DNA of 64,000 nucleotides, from assembly GCF_017310035.1 (NCBI RefSeq), contig NZ_CP022296.1, positions 3,534,001-3,598,000 of the forward strand, given 5' to 3'. The DNA is from Nocardioides sp. S5. GTDB taxonomy: Bacteria > Actinomycetota > Actinomycetes > Propionibacteriales > Nocardioidaceae. Numbering within the stretch: the stretch's first letter is position 1; each line of letters begins with the position of its first letter. The notes beneath the pieces were generated by a model. It did not search any database. It had not been told where the DNA came from and saw only the letters and a program-made list of their open reading frames with translations. The translations under genes and the position numbers were made by a program. Positions 33,394-39,848 of this stretch are shown piece by piece.

Positions 33394-35355
33394 TTACACC
33401 GCCACCGGTGGGATGCCGCCAGCTGCCGCGCCGGCGCCGCCGGCGCCGCCGGCCGCTCCCCCACCGCCGGCGGCCGGGGTCTTGGGAGCTGCGTCAGCTC
33501 CTCCGCCGCCTTGGCCGCCTGAACCGCCGCCGGGGCCGCCGGTGGGCAGCGTCGGCGGGGTGGGCGGCGCAGGAGGCGTGGGCGGGGTCGGCATCGACGA
33601 GTCCTCGTCGCTCTGGTCGCCGTTCTGCGACCCGGGGTGGGTCCCGCCCTGGCCGCCGGACTGGCCACCGGACTGCCGTCCACCCAAGCCGCTGAAGTCG
33701 GGGCCGTAGGTGCTCTGGCCGACACCGACCTGATTGGTCTCGTCCGACATCAGAGAGGTTGCCTTCGCGCCGGCGGAGTTGATCCAGCCCATGCCGGTCG
33801 ACAGGGCCTGGCCGACTGGGCCGAAGCTGCCCAGGGCGCCCTGGGTCGACTTGCTGAACCGGTCGCCGGTCGAGGCTTCGGCGCTCTGCTCGCCCGAGGA
33901 GCGGCCGTTGGCGTCGGTGGTCGACGCAGCGGACGAGCCGCCACCTGCGCCGCCGCTGCCGCTGAGCAGGCCCTGGAGGCCGCCCTGGATGGCCATGCCC
34001 TGGCGGAACGACGCGCCGCTGGGGGTGCCGGGCTCGACGAAGGCCAGGAGCTTGAACAGGGACAGCGGGGCGACGACGCTGATCAGGATTGTCATCACGG
34101 CCGGCAGCGCGGTGCCGAACGCCTTGGCCGTGTCTTCGGCCAGGTGGGCGGCGACTCCGTTGGCGAACTGCACGCCGATGCCCAGCACCATCACCATCAG
34201 CACCGGGGTGAACGCCGCGGCGTGGAACCAGCGCAGCGACTTCCAGAACCAGGAACGGGTGAACTCCGAGACCAGGCCGGCGGCCGCGAGCGGCCCCGTG
34301 GCGGTGAGCACCAGCAGGGACGCCGCGCGTGCCAGGTAGACCAGGACGTGCCCGATGGCGGCCAGCCACAGGAAGATCCCGAGGAAGGCAAGAGCGGTGG
34401 CCACGCCGGCGTCGGTGATGTCGTCGATGCCGAGTCCGCCGAGCGGGTCCCAGTCGGGCCAGGTCTGCACCTTGAGCAGCGACTTCATCAGCGCCTTGGT
34501 CAGCGCCCCGCAGGCCGCGATGATCATGACGCAGTACCCGAACCAGCATGCGCACACCAAGACGAACTGGCCGGACCCGATGAAGGCCCGGACGAGGCTC
34601 TTGCCCTCGCGCTTGAAGGCCGCGGCGCCGAGCTGGATCATCGCCAAGATGACCACCAGGGCCAGCGCCAGCCACAGGGTGAAGGCGTAGACGCCCTTGC
34701 CCGGGCCGTCGGCGCTCAGGTCCGGAGTCAAGAACAGCTCACTGAACGTGAGCACGATGCGCAGCACGAACAGGCCGGAGTTCCAGATCGCGAGCATGGC
34801 CGCGGTCCAGGCGTCGGCCGCGGCCTTGGCGATGACGTCGCCGATGGCCTCGAACGGGTTGGGGATGTCGCCCAGCCGGGGGATGCCGCCGCCGAAGAGG
34901 TCACCGACGTTCGGCAGACCGGGGATCCCGGGCAGCCCAGGGACGCCCGGAAGCCCGGGCAGCCCGCCGATGTTGCCGCAGATCGCGTCGAGGATCCCGC
35001 AGCCGTCGGGGAGCAGATCTCCTGCGCCGTCGAGCAGGTCGCCGGCACCGTCCTTCACGTCGCCGGCGGCGTCCTTGCCGCAATCGATCGGGTCCTTGGC
35101 GCAGTCGACGGCGTCGCCGCCGAGGTCGCACAGGGCGTCGGGCCCCGGGCAGCCCATCTTGACGTTGCGGGTCGGCAGGGTGCCGCTGGTCGCCACCGGG
35201 GCGAGGTGCGCCGCGCTGACGGCCGGCTCGCTGGCTGCTGCGGCGGGAGGCTGGAGGGTCGAGGCAGCTCCGAGGAGCGTGGTGAGTACCAGGAGCGCCA
35301 GGGCGGCGATGCCGAGTCGGCTCGCCCGGCGCACGGCGGTGATGACGGTGCTCAC
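33394..35355 (-). CDS. VirB6/TrbL-like channel membrane protein
   Basis: A 653-residue protein: a signal-like N-terminus (residues 8-32), an extracytoplasmic Asp/Cys/Gly repeat region (about 65-160, with CPGPDALCD and a GLPGLPG run), at least six membrane helices (about 185-425) and a long Gly/Ser/Pro-rich hydrophilic tail to the end. This arrangement of polytopic core and disordered tail is typical of VirB6/TrbL components. Its ATG overlaps the stop of the VirB8-like gene. It probably forms the inner-membrane channel with the SCO6880 protein. Confidence 0.82.
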   Translation of the reverse strand: MSTVITAVRRASRLGIAALALLVLTTLLGAASTLQPPAAAASEPAVSAAHLAPVATSGTLPTRNVKMGCPGPDALCDLGGDAVDCAKDPIDCGKDAAGDVKDGAGDLLDGAGDLLPDGCGILDAICGNIGGLPGLPGVPGLPGIPGLPNVGDLFGGGIPRLGDIPNPFEAIGDVIAKAAADAWTAAMLAIWNSGLFVLRIVLTFSELFLTPDLSADGPGKGVYAFTLWLALALVVILAMIQLGAAAFKREGKSLVRAFIGSGQFVLVCACWFGYCVMIIAACGALTKALMKSLLKVQTWPDWDPLGGLGIDDITDAGVATALAFLGIFLWLAAIGHVLVYLARAASLLVLTATGPLAAAGLVSEFTRSWFWKSLRWFHAAAFTPVLMVMVLGIGVQFANGVAAHLAEDTAKAFGTALPAVMTILISVVAPLSLFKLLAFVEPGTPSGASFRQGMAIQGGLQGLLSGSGGAGGGSSAASTTDANGRSSGEQSAEASTGDRFSKSTQGALGSFGPVGQALSTGMGWINSAGAKATSLMSDETNQVGVGQSTYGPDFSGLGGRQSGGQSGGQGGTHPGSQNGDQSDEDSSMPTPPTPPAPPTPPTLPTGGPGGGSGGQGGGGADAAPKTPAAGGGGAAGGAGGAGAAAGGIPPVAV

Positions 35356-36125
35356 TGGGGAGCTCCGTTGATCCGGATCCAGCCGGCCTTCTCGAACCCG
35401 GGGGTGCCGGGCGCCACCGCCTGCGGCTGGCCCTCCGAGACCAGGTGCTCGATGTCCGCTTCGCTGCCCTGGACCAGTCGCCAGTCACCGTCGAGCCACC
35501 GCATCAGCTGGGTGCCGGCGTAGAGGCTGTCCTTGACCTGGCCGTCGGCGGTGGTGAGGGTGACGTAGCTGAGCAGGTTCACCGAGTAGTAGCCGGTGTC
35601 GAGCTCCTCGAGGGTGTAGGCGACCGGGGTGACGGCGTACGATGCGGGGGCGGGCACGTCGCCCTCCTTCGCGACGCCGGCCTGCTGGCGGCGCAGCGCG
35701 ACTGCGGCGCGGGAGCGCTCCTCGAAGACGGCCTTGTCCTCGGGGTTGGCGTAGAGGCGGGCGACGGTGACGGCCTGGTCGTAGTCGAACCCGAGCTGTG
35801 CCTTGGCCAGCTCGACCTGCAGCGCCACGGCGCCCAGGTCGGTGGCCGGAAATCCGGTCGGGTAGCCGTCGACCTGGTCGTCGCCGGTTGGGATCACGAC
35901 GCCGTCGGCCGGCGCGGTGTCCGGTGCGACCTGCTCGACCGATGCGTTCTCGACCGTCTGGCTCGAGTTGTCCCCGCCGGTGGTGTCGAGGCCGCCGGAG
36001 TCGTCGGCCCGGGTGCGAGCACCGAGCCAGACGACGGTGGCCACCATGCAGGCGATCGCCACCAGGATGCCGATGCGCACCAGGGTGGCCCGCGAGTCGT
36101 CGTTGCCGCTTGTCAGGTTCTTCAT
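35352..36125 (-). CDS. VirB8-like conjugation protein (bitopic)
   Basis: A 257-residue protein with a short cytoplasmic N-terminus, a single membrane helix (about residues 16-37), a disordered Asp/Ser/Thr linker and a C-terminal domain whose strands (SYAVTPVAYTLEELDTGYYSVNLLSYVTL, taken as two parts) suit the NTF2-like fold of VirB8/TcpC proteins. It overlaps both neighbours by 1-4 nt. The following gene product has the same architecture; two related VirB8-like paralogues side by side are likely. Confidence 0.7.
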   Translation of the reverse strand: MKNLTSGNDDSRATLVRIGILVAIACMVATVVWLGARTRADDSGGLDTTGGDNSSQTVENASVEQVAPDTAPADGVVIPTGDDQVDGYPTGFPATDLGAVALQVELAKAQLGFDYDQAVTVARLYANPEDKAVFEERSRAAVALRRQQAGVAKEGDVPAPASYAVTPVAYTLEELDTGYYSVNLLSYVTLTTADGQVKDSLYAGTQLMRWLDGDWRLVQGSEADIEHLVSEGQPQAVAPGTPGFEKAGWIRINGAPQ

Positions 36126-36991
36126 CAGTGGTCCCCTTCGATGTGGTCAGGGTCAGTGGTGTCGTCGGTCGACCAGGTGCGCCAGCCGGCCTCGGTGGCC
36201 AGCTGCGTGCCGGGCCAGGTCGCGGGGGCGGGTGCGGGCGGGGCGCCGGGGGCGACCATCCAGCGACCGCCGATCCACTGCATGCGCTCGCAGTGGGCGA
36301 AGGCGATCTGGCCTTCCTGCTTGTAGGAGGCGGTGACCTTCATCAGCACGCAGACGGTGGTCCAGTCGGGCCCGTCGGTGCCCTTCACGAGCGCGGCGGC
36401 CGGCTCGAGGGAGACCGAGGAGCTTGGGTCCTTGACCTCGCCCATTCCGGTGCTGGTCAAGAAGGCCTGGACGCTGGCGGTGATCCACCACTCCTCGGCG
36501 CGGACCCCGCCGGGCAGTGCCCAGGCGTTGTAGACCTCCGCCGCCGTGGTCAGGCTCATCGACTGCAGCACCGCGAGGTCGATTTGCGCGAGCTGCCCGA
36601 TCGCGCCCTCGGGGGTGTGCGGGAACCCGGTCATCACGAACGCCGGTCCGTTCACACCGGTGCCAGCCGGGATCTTGATGACGGGCGCCTTGGCGCTGGT
36701 GGTCTCGGCCGGGAAGGCGGCGCTCTCGGGAACGGCCAGCATCGGCTCGGCCGCTACCTCGTCGCGGTGAACGGCACCCTGGGCAACCGTCGAGCGATCG
36801 GTCTCGCCGGTGGCGACGTCGGTGTTGGCGCTAGCTTCCTCGCCGATCCCGGCGACGGCCAGGTAGACCGCGTAGGCGAGGCCACCGAGCAGGAGCGCAG
36901 CCACGACGACGGCGGCGACCAGGATTCCGAGCAGGCGGCGCCGGCCCCACTCCATGGCGCCTTCGGCCTTCTTCGTGGCTGCGCGCCGCAT
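36125..36991 (-). CDS. Second VirB8-like/TcpC-like conjugation protein
   Basis: From ATG 36991 the product has 288 residues: a basic N-terminus, a membrane helix (about 20-47), a Thr/Ala-rich linker and a C-terminal globular domain with TTAAEVYNAWALPGG and AEEWWITASVQAFL. The layout suggests an NTF2-like domain outside the membrane, as in TcpC/VirB8. It overlaps the pilin-like gene upstream and the 257-residue protein downstream by single bases. Its role in the channel is inferred from position and topology. Confidence 0.65.
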   Translation of the reverse strand: MRRAATKKAEGAMEWGRRRLLGILVAAVVVAALLLGGLAYAVYLAVAGIGEEASANTDVATGETDRSTVAQGAVHRDEVAAEPMLAVPESAAFPAETTSAKAPVIKIPAGTGVNGPAFVMTGFPHTPEGAIGQLAQIDLAVLQSMSLTTAAEVYNAWALPGGVRAEEWWITASVQAFLTSTGMGEVKDPSSSVSLEPAAALVKGTDGPDWTTVCVLMKVTASYKQEGQIAFAHCERMQWIGGRWMVAPGAPPAPAPATWPGTQLATEAGWRTWSTDDTTDPDHIEGDH

Positions 36992-37284
36992 CAGATGCAG
37001 CCCTTGCCGAGGATCCCGTTGAGCATGCCGGGCAGGACCAGGTAGGCGATCGCGCAGGCGAACACGACCACCACCGAGATCACCCCGACCTTGGAGGCGT
37101 GCGGCAGGGAGAACACGCGGCCGGCGATGATCGCGCCGATGGCGATCACGATGCCGAGGCCGAACAGGACGATGACGCCCCACAGCACGTAGCTGGTGAT
37201 CTCGTTGGTGGGTCCGACGGCACCCGGCGGCGCCTTCGGGCAGACCTGGGCGGCCATCGGGAGGAGAGCGGTCATGACGTCCAT
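36991..37284 (-). CDS. VirB2/TrbC-like small membrane protein
   Basis: A 97-residue protein with two hydrophobic helices (about residues 30-52 and 66-90) and a short hydrophilic loop between them (RVFSLPHASKVG), preceded by a Cys/Pro-containing segment and ending in Cys. Size and two-helix hairpin resemble VirB2/TrbC pilin-type subunits. Its position just before the VirB8-like genes fits. There is no clear cleavable signal peptide; the start could be the second Met (codon 4). Confidence 0.65.
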   Translation of the reverse strand: MDVMTALLPMAAQVCPKAPPGAVGPTNEITSYVLWGVIVLFGLGIVIAIGAIIAGRVFSLPHASKVGVISVVVVFACAIAYLVLPGMLNGILGKGCI

Positions 37285-37323
37285 GGGTGGACTTCCCTTC
37301 TGGGTTTCCTGACCCGGTGCGGA

Positions 37324-38172
37324 TCAGGCGCTTTCGCTGGTGTCGGTGGGCAGGTGGGCGGGCTCGAGCAGCTGACGGGCTGCCGAGATGAGGGGGGCCG
37401 GGACGGGCCGGGAGTCCAGGCCGTTGACCGCGAGCTCGCGGTCCTCGGGGATCTCCACGCATCGGTCCGCGACCAGGGCGCGACGTACGGCGGAGCCGCC
37501 GGCGTGCTCGAGACCGCGGGGCCACTTCTTGCGGCGCGGCCCGCGCACGGCGAGGGCGATCTGCTCGGGCTGCCAGTGGTTAGCCAGCAGCTCGAGGGCG
37601 ACCGAGGCGCGGCGCATCCCGGGGACGGTGGCGGTGGTGACCAGGACGACCTGGTCGGCGGTGCGGACGGCCTCGGCGAGCCAGCAGTCGGTGGCCAGCA
37701 GCTGACCGGCTTCCCAGCCGACGTCGAGGATCGTCAGCTGGGTCTCGTTCTCTGCGTCGATCGGCAGCGGGATCTCGTCGACGCCGGCGAGGACCTCGCT
37801 GGCCCGCTCGAGCAGGACGTGGTCGCGCTTGCCCTGACGCCAGTCGGTCGGGTGAAGGCCGAGCTCGGCGGTGCTCGCAGCGGCGAGACCAGAGGCGGTG
37901 ACCGAGCAGCACTCGATCACCCGGACCGGGGCGGCGGCGGCCAGGCCGGCTGCTAGGGCGATGGTGCTGGCACCTGCGGACCCGGCGCATCCGATCACGG
38001 CGATGGTGTGCTCCCCCGCGGCTGGCGACCAGTCGCCCGCGGCGGCGGTGCCGCGGCCGCGGGGTCCCTTGTCGGCGGCGGCGCCGGCGCGGAACTCGCC
38101 GGCGTTCACGGCGTCCCAGGCTCGCTTGAGCTCGTCGACGCCGACCGGGCGGCTCGAGGTCTGGGTGCTCAC
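37324..38172 (-). CDS. ParA/MinD-like protein lacking the Walker A lysine
   Basis: A 282-residue protein with a disordered N-terminus and then a P-loop-like core: IAVIGCAGSAGASTIALAAGLA near residue 58, VRVIECC, LTILDVGWEAG near 148 and TADQVVLVTTATVPG near 172. The fold order is that of ParA/MinD ATPases, but the loop GCAGSAGAST has no lysine, so normal ATP hydrolysis is doubtful. It resembles what I recall as the DUF6668 group. It may position the transfer apparatus. It overlaps the small gene upstream by 4 nt. Confidence 0.7.
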   Translation of the reverse strand: MSTQTSSRPVGVDELKRAWDAVNAGEFRAGAAADKGPRGRGTAAAGDWSPAAGEHTIAVIGCAGSAGASTIALAAGLAAAAPVRVIECCSVTASGLAAASTAELGLHPTDWRQGKRDHVLLERASEVLAGVDEIPLPIDAENETQLTILDVGWEAGQLLATDCWLAEAVRTADQVVLVTTATVPGMRRASVALELLANHWQPEQIALAVRGPRRKKWPRGLEHAGGSAVRRALVADRCVEIPEDRELAVNGLDSRPVPAPLISAARQLLEPAHLPTDTSESA

Positions 38173-38390
38173 TTGGCCTCCCCGATACTGCCGCGGCGGA
38201 ACTCGAGTGCGGCACGGACCTCAGCCGGGGTCAGGCTTGCCAGCTCTGCCTTGGCGGCCTGGACTTCGTGCAGCTGGGCGACGCAGCCGGTGAGCTGCTC
38301 GATCGCCTCGATCTCGCGGCCGGCGATCGCGAACAGCTCGGAGATCTTCTCGGGCGTCCGGCGCTCGCCGTCGTCCTGGGTGTTTGTCAT
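38169..38390 (-). CDS. Small helical protein (73 aa) of the conjugation operon
   Basis: The ATG at 38390 has a GGAGGTGG ribosome site, and a copy of the shared upstream motif ends 17 nt before it. The product is fully helical and acidic with one Cys (AIEQLTGCVAQL) and a short basic end; it could be a coiled-coil adaptor for the ParA-like protein, whose start overlaps its stop. No family recognised. Confidence 0.6.
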   Translation of the reverse strand: MTNTQDDGERRTPEKISELFAIAGREIEAIEQLTGCVAQLHEVQAAKAELASLTPAEVRAALEFRRGSIGEAK

Positions 38391-38407
38391 GGGCTTCACC
38401 ACCTCCA

Positions 38408-38419
38408 GTCGCCTATGTG
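38408..38419 (-). promoter_or_regulatory. Shared upstream motif, copy 4
   Basis: On the minus strand CACATAGGCGAC, immediately before the ribosome site of the 73-residue gene. It marks the head of the conjugation gene run 38390 to 30279. Confidence 0.4.
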
Positions 38420-38451
38420 TCGTGGGGCGGTGGGAGCGATCACGGTTGCGC

Positions 38452-39405
38452 TCATTCGTCACGGCCGAACTTCCTCGGGACGGCGGCGGCGAGGGCGCGC
38501 ATGCTGCGCGAGCCGTGGCGACGGACGGTTGCCTCGGACAACCCGACCCGCGGTGCGACCCGGCTGGACACCTCGTTGCTGAGCAGGCCGCCATATCCGC
38601 GGGCGAGGTTGCGGGTCTCGACCCGGTCGGCCTCGTCGACCAGGCAGAGCAGCAGGTAGCGGTCGGCCGCGCTGATCACCTGGTTCTCGCAGGCCCACGC
38701 CAGCAGCTCCAGCAGCTCCTCGGTGGCCGATGGCTCCTCCTGCTCCGGTCCGGCGTCGGCGAGGATCTCGGGCCGGTGGAATAGGACGCCGGCAACCCGT
38801 TCGGTCGGCATCGCGGTGGCGCTCCACGTTCCTGCGTCGCCGTCGGCCAGGTCGCCGGAGGAGAAGGACTCCACGAGGGTGGTGTTCGCCCACGTGCGGT
38901 CGGCGCGGGAGACGTAGAAGAAGTCCCCGACCTCGCGGAGGACGCCGACGCGGGTGTTGATCAGGATGTTCGCGGCGACCTTGCGCAGCCGGCGCCACTT
39001 GAAGGTCCGGACTTCGATCCACAGCTGGGAGGCCACCAGCTCGTCGATCCGCTCGACGGCCGACCAGGAGCCGGCTGCGACGGGCTGGCTGTCGCGGAAG
39101 ACCTCGCGGGGAGGGAGGGTGCTGAGCCAGCCGGCGAGCCGGCACGCGCCGGGCAGCAGGCACTTGGCGAGCGCGGCAGCGGCGGCGATGTCGTCACCGC
39201 CATCGGGAGCCGCCAGCATGGCCAGCGCCAGGAGGACCTCGTCAGAGGCTGCGCTGTCCACCGAGGGCAGCCAGGCCCGGAGATCGTCGAGCTCCTCGAC
39301 GGCTCCAAGCCGCGGATCAGCGGCCACCCAAGTCGGCCACTTCTGGCGGGCCTGGTCGAGCAGTTCGCTGTTGTCGTCGAGGCCGAGCTGGTCGCCCACA
39401 CTCAT
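38452..39405 (-). CDS. Sigma-factor-like/HTH regulator at the head of the conjugation locus
   Basis: A 317-residue protein starting at ATG 39405 with AAAGGAG upstream. The C-terminal 75 residues (VISAADRYLLLCLVDEAD, then GLSEATVRRHGSRSMRALAAAV) look like a sigma region-4-type HTH; the middle (WIEVRTFKWRRLRKVAANILINTRVGVLREVG) recalls regions that follow in such regulators of actinobacterial elements. The N-terminal third is unlike known sigma domains. It probably controls the conjugation genes directly downstream and may recognise the shared CACRTAGGYGA motif; this is inference. Confidence 0.65.
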   Translation of the reverse strand: MSVGDQLGLDDNSELLDQARQKWPTWVAADPRLGAVEELDDLRAWLPSVDSAASDEVLLALAMLAAPDGGDDIAAAAALAKCLLPGACRLAGWLSTLPPREVFRDSQPVAAGSWSAVERIDELVASQLWIEVRTFKWRRLRKVAANILINTRVGVLREVGDFFYVSRADRTWANTTLVESFSSGDLADGDAGTWSATAMPTERVAGVLFHRPEILADAGPEQEEPSATEELLELLAWACENQVISAADRYLLLCLVDEADRVETRNLARGYGGLLSNEVSSRVAPRVGLSEATVRRHGSRSMRALAAAVPRKFGRDE

Positions 39406-39848
39406 CGCACTCGCTCCTTTCGTCCGTGGCTGTGCACGGCAGAAAGGTCGCGAGCGGGCGTCCCCGCATCCGTCCCCCCAAACCCCCGATTTGGAGGGGG
39501 GACGCAGAGGGGGGACGCGCGTTTCCGCAGGTCAGAGGGCGTCCCCCCGAAAGTTGCAGAAAACTTCTTGACCAGGGCGGCGCGGGGCCTGTTGTCGAGA
39601 TGCAGCCAAAGCGAGGCGTCAGAACTTTCGCCTCAAGAGCACTGGCTCGGTAGACATTCAGACAGGCGGCGCGCGGGGCGCTCGGCCTCCCCGAGGCGCC
39701 GAGCCTGAGCAGAGCACCTGGTGGCGATGTCCGGGGAAACCGAGGGGTTCGAAACTTGTCGGGGGGCGGGTTGGAATCACTCGCGTACGAGCCTGTTGAG
39801 CAGGCTCAGGTGGCACGCGCTCAACCGCGTCGTGTGCGCCGCCAATCT
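39406..39848. other. Non-coding region between conjugation locus and helicase gene
   Basis: About 440 nt upstream of the sigma-like gene. It holds the GCGTCCCCCC repeat block (39459-39560) and otherwise no credible gene. It should contain the promoter of the sigma-like gene; no clear -10/-35 pair was recognised. Confidence 0.5.
39459..39560. repeat. GCGTCCCCCC repeat block, copy 3, with inverted copies
   Basis: Contains CGTCCCCCC twice in direct orientation (about 39471 and 39540) and GGGGGGACGC twice in inverted orientation between them, plus GCAGGTCAG. It matches the block at 20153-20250 over both ends. The symmetrical clusters upstream of the sigma-like gene look like multiple binding sites for one protein. 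Confidence 0.65.
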
